Part shown: positions 37,206 to 45,935 of the stretch, piece by piece
How positions within the stretch are numbered: position 1 is the stretch's first letter
Layout of the letters: each line of letters starts with the position of its first letter
Assembly: GCA_902562275.1 (NCBI GenBank)
Contig: CACESS010000006.1
Location: 1 to 64,000 of the forward strand
DNA from: an uncultured Alphaproteobacteria bacterium
GTDB taxonomy: Bacteria > Pseudomonadota > Alphaproteobacteria > HIMB59 > GCA-002718135
DNA: 64,000 nucleotides
Direction: 5' to 3'
Notes under the pieces: model-generated
Seen by the model: the letters and a program-made list of their open reading frames with translations, nothing else
The model's database searches: none
What the model was told of the DNA's origin: nothing
Position numbers and translations under genes: made by a program

Positions 37206-37997
37206 ATGAATGTTTTAGAAAGTTTTTCTTTAAAAGGTAAAGTTGCACTTGTTACTGGAGGTGCTGGACTTTATGGGAGACAAATAGTGGAAGCATTAGC
37301 TGAAGCTGGAGCAATTACATATATAGCTTCACGAAATATTGAAAGTTTACAACAAGTAGCAGAAGAAGAAACAAAACGAGGCTATAAAGTTACTGCATTA
37401 CAATTAGATTTATCTCAGGATGACTCAATCGAAAAGCTATATAATGATATTATTCAGAAAAGTGGAAAATGTGATGTTTTGATAAATAATGCAGTTTCCA
37501 GAGAGCATGGCAGTCTTGGTTGGGACAATAGTCTAGATGACTTTGATAAAAGTTTAAGAATAAATGCATCAGCATTATTTAAAATTACAAATATGTTTGC
37601 TGAAGGAATGAAAAAAAATAAATCTGGATCCATTATAAATATTGGATCAATGATGGGTACTGTTGGTGTGGAAAATGGCAATTATGAAGGTACAGATTTT
37701 ACACCTGCTACTTCTCCTCTATATTTTTATGAAAAGGGAGGCATGCACAATTTTACAAGATGGGCAGCAAGTATGTTAGGACCTCATAATATTCGGGTAA
37801 ATTGTTTGGCACCAGGAGGTTTCAAAGTTCCTTCACATCCAGATAGGTTTGTAGAGAATTATAGCAAAAGAACTCAGTTAGGTAGAATGGCTAATAGCAC
37901 TGATCTAAAAGGGCCAATTATTTTTTTAGCATCAGACTCATCCGCTTACTTAACAGGAACAATCATTGCAGTTGATGGTGGATATACTGCAAAATAA
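37206..37997 (+). CDS. Short-chain dehydrogenase (2)
   Basis: The 263-residue classical SDR has TGGAGLYGRQI, the NNAVSRE loop, catalytic Ser in IGSMMGTVG and a YxxxK read as YFYEKGG. It ends LTGTIIAVDGGYTAK. It starts at the base after the gfo(2) stop, so the two are coupled. It resembles SDR(1) in motif order, suggesting the two Gfo-SDR modules handle related substrates. Confidence 0.82.
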   Translation: MNVLESFSLKGKVALVTGGAGLYGRQIVEALAEAGAITYIASRNIESLQQVAEEETKRGYKVTALQLDLSQDDSIEKLYNDIIQKSGKCDVLINNAVSREHGSLGWDNSLDDFDKSLRINASALFKITNMFAEGMKKNKSGSIINIGSMMGTVGVENGNYEGTDFTPATSPLYFYEKGGMHNFTRWAASMLGPHNIRVNCLAPGGFKVPSHPDRFVENYSKRTQLGRMANSTDLKGPIIFLASDSSAYLTGTIIAVDGGYTAK

Positions 37998-38014
37998 ATA
38001 AAGGGAGAAATACT

Positions 38015-38839
38015 ATGACGAGATATGATAGAACAATGGCAAAAGTAAGCAAAAAACCTTTTGATACTTTTAGAGAAAGTAGAATCAAAAGAACTACAAG
38101 TGAAGGTAAAGTAGCAATAACCTTAAAATGTAATACCTCGGATACAAAAGTTGCCGAAATTTTTTCTCTTGCTCAACCAGACGCAATTTGGCTAGATATG
38201 GAACACGGATCTTTGGATTACACTCAAGCAGAGAATCAAGTTAATGCTGCTAAAATATATGATGTTGATGCAATCTTACGAGTATCTAGAGGAAGTTATA
38301 GTTCTTATATCAGAGGATTAGAAATAGATTGTGCTGGTTTAGTAATTCCACAAATTAAAAACTATGAAGATGCAAAATTTGTTAGAGATAGCACAAAATT
38401 TCCTCCTATAGGACACCGAGGTTTAGATGGAGGTAATAATGATGGTAAGTATGCTAGATTAGATATTGAAGAGTATTTAACAAAATCTAATGAAGAAAGA
38501 CTCGTAATTTATCAAATTGAAACACCAGAAGCATTTGATCATATAGAAGCAATTGCAGAAATGGAAGGTGTCGATGGTTTATTTTTTGGGCCTGGAGATT
38601 ATTCACTAGCTTTAGGTGTTCCTGGACAAATGGATGATCCAGAAGTTTCTAAAGTAAGAAAACTAGTTGCAGAACTTGCAAGGAAACATAATAAAATTGC
38701 AGCAACACCAGGTGGACCAAACATTGCCTCTGAATATATTGATATGGGATATAATCTCTTAAATATCGGTTCTGACGTTATAGGACTAACTAACTATGCA
38801 GAGGAGCTTATAAATACATTTGATAAAATAAATTCTTAA
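38015..38839 (+). CDS. HpcH/HpaI-type class II aldolase
   Basis: This 274-residue protein is of the 4-hydroxy-2-oxoheptanedioate aldolase/citrate lyase beta family, which cleaves 4-hydroxy-2-keto acids to pyruvate (or related) and an aldehyde. IWLDMEHGSLDY holds the metal and base residues, LRVSRGSY the Arg, PPIGHRGLDGGN the loop and FFGPGDYSLALGVPGQ the second metal/phosphate region. A good AGGGAGA site lies upstream. It overlaps the next gene by one base. Confidence 0.85.
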   Translation: MTRYDRTMAKVSKKPFDTFRESRIKRTTSEGKVAITLKCNTSDTKVAEIFSLAQPDAIWLDMEHGSLDYTQAENQVNAAKIYDVDAILRVSRGSYSSYIRGLEIDCAGLVIPQIKNYEDAKFVRDSTKFPPIGHRGLDGGNNDGKYARLDIEEYLTKSNEERLVIYQIETPEAFDHIEAIAEMEGVDGLFFGPGDYSLALGVPGQMDDPEVSKVRKLVAELARKHNKIAATPGGPNIASEYIDMGYNLLNIGSDVIGLTNYAEELINTFDKINS

Positions 38840-40119
38840 TGGATTTGAGTGAAATTCAAAATACTATTTTAGATAGGCGAACTAAAGGTATTCCAGGTTC
38901 AAGTGAACCTTTTCCACTTAAAGAGCTTAAAAATAAAAAATGGAATATTTTGAAGGAAGATATGCCAATGCCATTGATGGTATTAAAACAAAAAAATTAT
39001 CTCCATAATTTAAAAACTTTTTCAAATTATTTAGAAAAACACAATTTACATATTTCTCCTCATGGTAAAACAACAATGGCCCCTCAGATTTTTTCTGAAC
39101 AGATAAAACATGGTGCATGGGGCATTACAGCTGGTGCCATTAACCAAATTCAAGTTATGTTTGATTTTGGTATTAATAAAGTTTTACTTGCTAATCAACT
39201 TTTAGGTAAATCGCATTTAGAAACAATAGCATCATATATTAATCAAAATAAAAATTTTTCTTTTTATTGTTTTGTTGATTCTATTGAACAGTTTTTAAAT
39301 ATTAAAAAAAATCTTGGTGATCAAAATTTAACCAATCAAATAAATTTATTGCCTGAAATAGGTGCAGAAAATGGAAGAACAGGTATACGTAAAAAAGAAG
39401 ATTTTTTAAAACTCGTTAATATAATTGGAGAGGACTCATCAAAGAATTTTACATTTGCAGGTATATCTTCTTATGAGGGTATAGCGGCTGTTGCTATGAA
39501 AGGTTCAAATGCTGTGCATGAATTTTGTTCAAAGATTGAGGATATTATTAATGATATTCCTTCAAATTATTACTCTCATCTAAATGAATTATTAATTACG
39601 GCTGGCGGATCAACTCATTTTGATATTGTAGGAGAAAGATTTTCTAAAATCAAACTCAGTGTTCCTATTAAAGTACTATTACGAAGTGGATGTTATATTA
39701 CACATGATCATGGGCCTTACTTAGATGCACTTGAAACAGCTAAAAGTGATTCCAATAGACAATGGGATCAATCTCTACAACCAGCTCTTGAAATTTGGTC
39801 CTATGTACAATCTATTCCTGAAAATAATCTTGCTTTTCTAACTATGGGAAAACGAGATGCTCCATATGATTCAGGTTTACCAAAACCTATAAAAAGATTT
39901 AGACCTGGTGAAGGTTTTTTAGATGTTGGTGAAGCAGAAATATTTAGTACAAATGATCAGCATGCCTTTGTTAAACTTGCTGATAATCATCAATGGCAGG
40001 TAGGGGATATGATTTGTTCAGGAATTTCACATCCTTGCACAGCGTTTGATAAATGGAAGTTTATTCCTGTTGTTGATGATGACTATAATATTCTTGATGG
40101 AATATTAACTTATTTTTAA
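38839..40119 (+). CDS. D-threonine aldolase/D-serine dehydratase-like PLP enzyme
   Basis: The 426-residue enzyme is of the DSD1/D-threonine aldolase family (fold type III). The PLP-lysine is K77 in SPHGKTTMAP, in an alanine-racemase-like barrel. The C-terminal domain has GDMICSGISHPCTAFDKW, whose His and Cys match the zinc ligands of the family. It would act on D-beta-hydroxy-amino acids, giving glycine plus an aldehyde or a keto acid plus ammonia. It is the last plus-strand gene before convergent ridA. Confidence 0.82.
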   Translation: MDLSEIQNTILDRRTKGIPGSSEPFPLKELKNKKWNILKEDMPMPLMVLKQKNYLHNLKTFSNYLEKHNLHISPHGKTTMAPQIFSEQIKHGAWGITAGAINQIQVMFDFGINKVLLANQLLGKSHLETIASYINQNKNFSFYCFVDSIEQFLNIKKNLGDQNLTNQINLLPEIGAENGRTGIRKKEDFLKLVNIIGEDSSKNFTFAGISSYEGIAAVAMKGSNAVHEFCSKIEDIINDIPSNYYSHLNELLITAGGSTHFDIVGERFSKIKLSVPIKVLLRSGCYITHDHGPYLDALETAKSDSNRQWDQSLQPALEIWSYVQSIPENNLAFLTMGKRDAPYDSGLPKPIKRFRPGEGFLDVGEAEIFSTNDQHAFVKLADNHQWQVGDMICSGISHPCTAFDKWKFIPVVDDDYNILDGILTYF

Positions 40120-40509
40120 TTATCCTTCTTGTCTAGTATTTGGTGCATAAGCAACACAATCAAGCTCAAATTTTAAGAAAGTAGGCAACACTTTTACAAT
40201 TGTACTTCTTGTTGGTAGTGGATCTGTAAAATATTCAGGATAAATTTTATTATATTCTTTTAAATCTTTTTGATCAGCTACGTAACCTTTCACATTAATA
40301 ACATGATCCAAGGTCAGACCTGCTTCTTTTAAAATTACTTCTAAATTTTCAATTGAACGTCTCATTTCTTCTTCAAACGTTCCTTCAATGACTGACCCAT
40401 TTTCTCGATCAACAGATGCTTGGCCTGAAACATATACAAAATCTCCTGCTTTGATTGCTGGGCTAAAAGGTAAAACTGATTTTGCACCAGTGGTTATTAT
40501 TTTAATCAT
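40120..40509 (-). CDS. RidA-family enamine/imine deaminase
   Basis: The 129-residue protein belongs to the Rid/YjgF family. Landmarks are FSPAIKAGDFVYVSGQAS, NLEVILKEAGLTLDHVINV and the Arg in PTRSTIVKV. These proteins hydrolyse 2-aminoacrylate-type enamines released by PLP dehydratases, fitting the adjacent D-serine dehydratase-like gene. A strong AAGGAGAG site precedes the ATG. It lies 23 bp after the neighbouring SDR. Confidence 0.85.
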   Translation of the reverse strand: MIKIITTGAKSVLPFSPAIKAGDFVYVSGQASVDRENGSVIEGTFEEEMRRSIENLEVILKEAGLTLDHVINVKGYVADQKDLKEYNKIYPEYFTDPLPTRSTIVKVLPTFLKFELDCVAYAPNTRQEG

Positions 40510-40532
40510 ATTCTCTCCTTTTTAAAATTTTT

Positions 40533-41297
40533 TTATAAAAGTGACTCATCCCAATTTAATTGATTAGCTAAAATTCCACCATCAACGTATAACATTTGTC
40601 CTGTAATATATTTTGCTTCTTCAGATGCTAAAAATACAGCAACTCCACCAATATCCGATGGCTCCCCAATTCTTCCAAGTGGAATTTGTGCACTAATTAC
40701 TTTTTTATTATTTCCTTTATTTAGACCTGCATTAGTCAATGGTGTTTCAAGTATGCCTGGACCAATACCATTAACACGAATGTTCTTTGATGCTAAACTT
40801 ACAGCCATTGATTTAACCATCATTAATACTGCTCCTTTGGAAGTATCATACATGACGCTGTTTTTTTCAGCTGCTAAGGAGTTAGAGGAACCAATACAAA
40901 TAATACTACTATTATTTTGATCGTTTGAAATTTGTTTTACAAATTCTTGAGACGTAAACATATAACCTCTAACGTTCAGATTAAATGTTTTATCAAATTT
41001 TTCTTTATTAATATTTTCAAAATCAGTATCTTGAAAAGTACCAGCATTATTTATAAGAGTATCTATTTTTCCAAGTTTAACTTTTGCTTCTTGAATTAGT
41101 TTTTTATTTCCATCAATTGTTGATAGATCTGATTGTACAAAATAACACTCAGTCAATTTTTTGAGCTTATCTAAAGCGCCATTATCTTTTTCATCAGAAT
41201 TAATGACAATTTTTGCTCCTTTTTTAGCAAATGCCTCTGCAATTCCAAATCCTATACCATGTGTAGATCCAGTTATACATACACATTGGTCTTTCAT
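40533..41297 (-). CDS. Short-chain dehydrogenase (3)
   Basis: The 254-residue SDR has TGSTHGIGFGIAEAF, NNAGTF, catalytic Ser in CIGSSNS and YxxxK in YDTSKGA. It ends YITGQMLYVDGGILANQLNW. It is divergent from the nagA-like gene across 70 bp and is followed by ridA. The substrate is unknown. Confidence 0.82.
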   Translation of the reverse strand: MKDQCVCITGSTHGIGFGIAEAFAKKGAKIVINSDEKDNGALDKLKKLTECYFVQSDLSTIDGNKKLIQEAKVKLGKIDTLINNAGTFQDTDFENINKEKFDKTFNLNVRGYMFTSQEFVKQISNDQNNSSIICIGSSNSLAAEKNSVMYDTSKGAVLMMVKSMAVSLASKNIRVNGIGPGILETPLTNAGLNKGNNKKVISAQIPLGRIGEPSDIGGVAVFLASEEAKYITGQMLYVDGGILANQLNWDESLL

Positions 41298-41367
41298 CTT
41301 ATTTCCCCTAGTTCTTGTTTTTTCACTATAGTTGTTTTAGATTTTACCTTAATATTAAATTAAATAT

Positions 41368-42546
41368 ATGCAACACAAACAAAGATTTACAAATGTTACT
41401 TTGGTAACTCCACATGGAGAAGAAGATAAAGATCTTCTAATTGATGGCGATAAAATTGTTGATATTTTGAATCAGAATGAAAATATTTCTGATGAATGGA
41501 AAATCATTGATGGTAAGAATAACTTTATCTTTCCAGGAATGATCGATGTTCTACAACATGGTTTTTTAAATTATTTGTATGGTCATGCGGAAGAAAATTG
41601 TACTGTTGATAATTCTAAAATACTACCATCAGTAGGAGTGACAGGTTTTTTACCGTCAACACCTTGCCTGCCACCTGAAAAAACTAAAACTTTATTAAAC
41701 GCACTATCAAATGACATTGATAAAGCAAAAGGGGGAGCGCGTGTTTTAGGAATTCATTCAGAAGGACCTTGTTTTGCATTACCTGGAGCTCATGATCCTA
41801 AAAATCTTCGAAATCCTTCTGTACCTTTAGCCGAAGAATTATTAGATGCATGCCAGGGTAAACTAAAAGCTCTTACATTAGCGCCAGAAATGAATGGCTC
41901 AGAAGAATTTATAAAGAGACTTAAAAAAGAAAAAATTTCAATTCATTTGGGTCACAGTGGAGCTAATCCAATTGATGTTCCAAAATTTGCAGATTGGGGG
42001 GTTGATGCTGTAACACATATGTATGATGCACTTCCAACTTATCCACCAGATGACACAGGTGTTCATGTATTATCTCTAACTGATGCTTTAATTGCTGAAA
42101 CACGAATTGCTCTTGGAGTTATATGTGATGGTATTCATGTTCATCCTCAATTAGTTGAACTACTATCTCACTTACCAACTGATAGAGTATTCTTAGAAAC
42201 GGATTCTGTTAAGGGAGCTGGTTCTCCAGTTCCTGTTAAGTTTGAATTTTTTCCTGGACGATGGTGTACAGTTGAAAAAGGGAAAGCTTCTACTTATAAT
42301 GGTTTATTAGCTGGATCATCATTAACTTCTATTGAAGCATTACAAAATTATTATAAGTTTTCAAAAAAAACTTTATCCCAAGTTGCTATTGCTGCAAGTT
42401 TAGTACCAGCAAGAGTAATAGGTTTAGAAAATATTATGGGAAGTATTGAAAAAAATAAATTAGCTGATTTTATTCTTTTACAAAAAGACAATTTGGAGAT
42501 TAGTGAAACCTATATTGCTGGAAAATCTGTATATAAAAGTGAATAA
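41368..42546 (+). CDS. N-acetylglucosamine-6-phosphate deacetylase-like amidohydrolase, divergent
   Basis: The 392-residue barrel protein follows the NagA layout. FPGMIDVLQHGFL replaces the usual IDLHVHG. LGIHSEGPCFALPGAHD carries the metal Glu, LGHSGAN and THMYDALPTY supply metal histidines, and ICDGIHVHP with ETDSVKGAG supplies the catalytic Asp. NagA normally makes glucosamine 6-phosphate, the step after NanE, so it could complete the sialic acid route from the operon at 53-63 kb. The altered motifs leave another N-acyl sugar possible. Its last 8 bp overlap the next gene. Confidence 0.72.
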   Translation: MQHKQRFTNVTLVTPHGEEDKDLLIDGDKIVDILNQNENISDEWKIIDGKNNFIFPGMIDVLQHGFLNYLYGHAEENCTVDNSKILPSVGVTGFLPSTPCLPPEKTKTLLNALSNDIDKAKGGARVLGIHSEGPCFALPGAHDPKNLRNPSVPLAEELLDACQGKLKALTLAPEMNGSEEFIKRLKKEKISIHLGHSGANPIDVPKFADWGVDAVTHMYDALPTYPPDDTGVHVLSLTDALIAETRIALGVICDGIHVHPQLVELLSHLPTDRVFLETDSVKGAGSPVPVKFEFFPGRWCTVEKGKASTYNGLLAGSSLTSIEALQNYYKFSKKTLSQVAIAASLVPARVIGLENIMGSIEKNKLADFILLQKDNLEISETYIAGKSVYKSE

Positions 42547-43003
42547 AAATAATTTAGATCAAAAACTTCGTTACAACGATGGTGGCAATGTCCACATGGA
42601 TTTTCACGGTGCTACAAATACAACTATTGAGTTTATCATTAATAAATATGGTATCGATACTATGAATGATATCTTCAAAAAAGTTGGTAATGATGTTTAT
42701 AAGGACATCAAAGATCATATTAAAAAAGGGAATATCAAAATGTTAGCTAAACATTGGCAACATTTTTTTGATCGGGAAAATGCTGATTATAATATTTCTA
42801 TTAATGATGAAGAGATTATTTTAACAGTTAATCGTTGTACAGCGTATGACCATGTAAGGAAGTTGGTTGGAAATGTTTCTCCTAACTTCTGTGATCAAAC
42901 TATTAAAACAAATGAAGCACTGGCTGAAAATACTCCATACGAAATTAAAACTGAAATTTTAGGAGAAGCAGCATGCAGACAAACTATCAGGAAAAGAGCA
43001 TGA
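42539..43003 (+). CDS. Cysteine-containing protein of unknown function (paralog A)
   Basis: I do not recognise the family with certainty; it has a loose resemblance to L-2-amino-thiazoline-4-carboxylate hydrolase-like proteins. With the GTG start at 42539 it has 154 residues; an ATG at 42596 is an alternative. The N-terminal half looks helical. The C-terminal half has cysteines in VNRCTAYD, PNFCDQT and GEAACRQT. The first two are spaced C-x17-C-D, exactly as in the next gene. It overlaps nagA by 8 bp and the paralog by 4 bp (ATGA), so the three are translationally coupled. Confidence 0.65.
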   Translation: MNKNNLDQKLRYNDGGNVHMDFHGATNTTIEFIINKYGIDTMNDIFKKVGNDVYKDIKDHIKKGNIKMLAKHWQHFFDRENADYNISINDEEIILTVNRCTAYDHVRKLVGNVSPNFCDQTIKTNEALAENTPYEIKTEILGEAACRQTIRKRA

Positions 43004-43482
43004 TACCTAGTGATCATTTCACCCGTTTCTATAACGAAGTTTTTAAGTTTCTCGAAGATAAAGGAGAAGAGCATTTAGAGGCTTACTGGTTGGAAATCAG
43101 TAAAAATCAAGAAAAACATACTTTAGAATTATTCAAAGAAAAAGGTTTGAAGGGGATGTATGAATACTGGGATCATATTAGAATTGAAGAAAACTGTGAT
43201 ATGGATTTAAAATTAGATGACGAAAAATTAGAATTAAGAATGAATGTTTGTCCAAGTCTCAGTAAAGTTTTGGATAATGATGCTGAGCCTATGAAAAGAT
43301 ACTGCGATCATTGTGCTGGTTGGATTGGCCCACTTATTGATAAAGTAGATCACCATCTAGTTTATGATGTAATTGATCGTAATAAACCTCAATGCGTAGT
43401 GAAAATTTTTAAAGATAAAGAAAAGGCTATTGAAGAAGAAAAAAATGCTAAACTATTAATGAAATGGCCTGGTAAAAAATAA
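43000..43482 (+). CDS. Cysteine-containing protein of unknown function (paralog B)
   Basis: This is the partner of the preceding gene. The ATG at 43000 in an ATGA overlap gives 160 residues; an upstream ATG at 42973 lies inside the partner. Conserved features are MNVCPSLSK, KRYCDHCAGW and KPQCVVKI, again with C-x17-C-D and a third cysteine 29 residues on. It has an extra CDHC. The pair may form a heterodimer. No signal peptide or membrane segment is seen. Confidence 0.65.
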   Translation: MIPSDHFTRFYNEVFKFLEDKGEEHLEAYWLEISKNQEKHTLELFKEKGLKGMYEYWDHIRIEENCDMDLKLDDEKLELRMNVCPSLSKVLDNDAEPMKRYCDHCAGWIGPLIDKVDHHLVYDVIDRNKPQCVVKIFKDKEKAIEEEKNAKLLMKWPGKK

Positions 43483-43491
43483 ATATGGTAA

Positions 43492-44817
43492 TTATGGAAT
43501 TTGCTTTCTATAAAAAATTAATTGTCTCAAAAAAGTTCTAACTCCCATTGCTCCTTCTTCTCTTATAAGAATAAAAGCATTCATAGAAATTGCTATAATA
43601 AATGCACAAATAATAAATAAAACTTCATAGCTACCTAGTAATTTATCAAACAAAATTATCTCATTATTATCTAACCAAACAATTAAATAACCAGCTAATA
43701 CTGTTGTCACTCCTGCTGTTATTCCATCTAAGCTGTACGCAAGTGACATAAAAGATTCTTTGTTATTACTTGGTACATAGTTTAACATAAAAATATAACC
43801 TATTGATGCACTGCCCCACATTAAGAAACCAAAGAGAAAGAAAATTATTCCAATTACGTAGCTTAAGTAAGGAGTATCAGAATTTATAAATGGTAAAGTA
43901 AGTAATAGTATTATCTGTAGACTTTGGAATAATACTCTTATACCTCGACAGCCATAACTATCTGTCACTCTTCCAACTACTAAACCACTACATGTCCCAC
44001 CAATTAGAATTAAAGTTGAAGAAAAAATTAATTCCCCACTTGGAATATTCATTCTAATTTTAAAATAGAGAGTTAAGAAAATAGCTAGTATGGTAATGAC
44101 TAAATATTGAGTTCCTGATGAAACTAAAAATAAGTTAAAATTTTTATCTTTTGTTGCTTTAAGCAAATTTTTTAAATAACCTTGATCATCATCTCGTCCT
44201 TTAATCTTTTTTCCCCCTTTTAATTTTAAAAGTAAAAGAGCTGATATTAGTCCAAGAATTATTGCTATAAAAAAAACTGGGTAAAATCTATCTAAACCCT
44301 CTCTACTGTCTAGCCAGATTTTTATTCCATATGATGCAACTAAAGCAAAGGGAGTACAGACAATGCCATTAATACCAATAACTCTACCCCTAACATCTCT
44401 TGGAATAAATTCTTGCATCCAAGGCACAAATGCAGCTTCAGATAATGAACGTAAAATTGAAAACATGAGCATTGCAAAAAATAACAAGTAGAAAACAAGT
44501 GTTAAATTATCTTGATAAAACGGGACAATTAAAAAAATTAAAAGAAAAATGTACCTGCAAAATAATGTCCAAATAGATAAAATCTTACTACCAAAATAGA
44601 TAGTTAGAGGAATACTTACTAATGCTAATACTTGGCAAAAAGCCATCAGACTACCTAAAATACCAATTCTATCTGGATCTAATCCTAATTCTACAGAATA
44701 TAATGTTAAAGGTGCTGCAACTGTTCCTATAACAGCACACATTTGTAGTGCAGTTGAAAAATGATAATAATTGATTACTTTCATTTTTTCTTTTTCATTA
44801 GATATTAGATTGAACAT
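43492..44817 (-). CDS. Major facilitator superfamily transporter
   Basis: The 441-residue protein has about 12 hydrophobic helices and MFS-type loops, including RDVRGRVIGINGI between helices 4 and 5 and GRVTDSYGCRGIR between 8 and 9. Substrate and direction cannot be told. It converges on paralog B with a 9 bp gap and lies 8 bp after the BNR gene, so it is probably co-transcribed with the BNR protein as part of the catabolic island. Confidence 0.82.
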   Translation of the reverse strand: MFNLISNEKEKMKVINYYHFSTALQMCAVIGTVAAPLTLYSVELGLDPDRIGILGSLMAFCQVLALVSIPLTIYFGSKILSIWTLFCRYIFLLIFLIVPFYQDNLTLVFYLLFFAMLMFSILRSLSEAAFVPWMQEFIPRDVRGRVIGINGIVCTPFALVASYGIKIWLDSREGLDRFYPVFFIAIILGLISALLLLKLKGGKKIKGRDDDQGYLKNLLKATKDKNFNLFLVSSGTQYLVITILAIFLTLYFKIRMNIPSGELIFSSTLILIGGTCSGLVVGRVTDSYGCRGIRVLFQSLQIILLLTLPFINSDTPYLSYVIGIIFFLFGFLMWGSASIGYIFMLNYVPSNNKESFMSLAYSLDGITAGVTTVLAGYLIVWLDNNEIILFDKLLGSYEVLFIICAFIIAISMNAFILIREEGAMGVRTFLRQLIFYRKQIP

Positions 44818-44825
44818 ACTGATGA

Positions 44826-45905
44826 CTATATATTTACGATATACGTTTTAATAATATGTCGGTTATCATGAATGCACCAAAAACAAATTAGTAATTCATT
44901 GTTATTTAAAAGAAGAATTGATGGTTGACCAAACTTAAGCGAGCCAAACTGTTTACTTATGTTAGTATCATCACTTGATAAACCATCTTTAGAAAACAAA
45001 TTGATTTCATCTAAAATTGAAAACTTATTATCTCTGACATCAACTTTTCTTAGAATTAATCCTGTTGGGTTTTCTCTGTGACAATGAATGGTAAAAATTA
45101 TATCATCTTTATAAAACATTACATTAGACGCTTGTCCTCTAATTTTAGTATCAATTACAGTATTAAATGTTTTTCCAGCATCATCGGAAATTACAACATG
45201 GTTGCTAAGATTTTTTTTATTTTTATTGTCATAAGCCCAAAAAATAACAATAATTTTGCTGTTCGTTTCACATAATCGACATTCCCAAGTTGAAACATGT
45301 CCTTCCTTGGATTTATAAAATTCAGATAGTTTACTCCAATTTTCTCCTTCATCATCACTATAAATTATCCATCCTGAATGATCTGACTCTTTTAAATGGA
45401 AAGGTGGCGCTGCTCCTAATATTCTACCTGATTTTAATTGAATACACGCCCCTGATATTTCAAGCGGTGTTTCATTGACGTTAAAATTTTTTGGCATAGA
45501 CCAACTTTCCCCATTATCGTTAGAAATACTTATTTTATTATTGAGCGGCAGTATTTCAAATGTATTAGGATTAACAATTGGTGTTAAACTATCTGGTCTT
45601 ACAAAAGCATAACCTATTGCCAATAATTTATTATTTTGTAATAATAGTGGTTTAAGAGATTCTGATTCTTCCTTATTTTTATATATATGATTATGTAAAG
45701 GTTTTGGTTTAGACCAACTTCTTCCATCATCAAAACTTTTTGAAACAAATGTTCTTTGATCAGCAGAATCAAAAGCTTGCCCAATAGTAAATAATGCAAG
45801 TAAGGAATTATCCTTTAATTTCACTATACCCGGGAAAATACCATGTTTACTAACGAGTAAAGGATCAGGGTTTTCGTATAGAATTATTTCATCAATTATT
45901 TTCAT
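44826..45905 (-). CDS. BNR/Asp-box beta-propeller protein, sialidase-like but without the RIP motif
   Basis: The 359-residue protein has four Asp-boxes: SKSFDDGRSW, SISNDNGESW, IYSDDEGENW and VISDDAGKTF. This indicates a six-bladed propeller of the sialidase superfamily. The N-terminal RIP motif that carries the first catalytic Arg in true sialidases is replaced by HGIFPGIVKLKDN. There is no signal peptide. A cytoplasmic lyase or epimerase-like role, or another glycosidase activity, is more likely than a secreted neuraminidase. It precedes the MFS gene on the same strand. Confidence 0.7.
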   Translation of the reverse strand: MKIIDEIILYENPDPLLVSKHGIFPGIVKLKDNSLLALFTIGQAFDSADQRTFVSKSFDDGRSWSKPKPLHNHIYKNKEESESLKPLLLQNNKLLAIGYAFVRPDSLTPIVNPNTFEILPLNNKISISNDNGESWSMPKNFNVNETPLEISGACIQLKSGRILGAAPPFHLKESDHSGWIIYSDDEGENWSKLSEFYKSKEGHVSTWECRLCETNSKIIVIFWAYDNKNKKNLSNHVVISDDAGKTFNTVIDTKIRGQASNVMFYKDDIIFTIHCHRENPTGLILRKVDVRDNKFSILDEINLFSKDGLSSDDTNISKQFGSLKFGQPSILLLNNNELLICFWCIHDNRHIIKTYIVNI

Positions 45906-45935
45906 TTATTTTATACTTGTTAAAATTTAATTTCT

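Noticed and set aside
44826-45905. Calling the BNR protein a functional neuraminidase
   Set aside because: Asp-boxes alone do not define sialidase activity; the RIP arginine and a signal peptide are absent.
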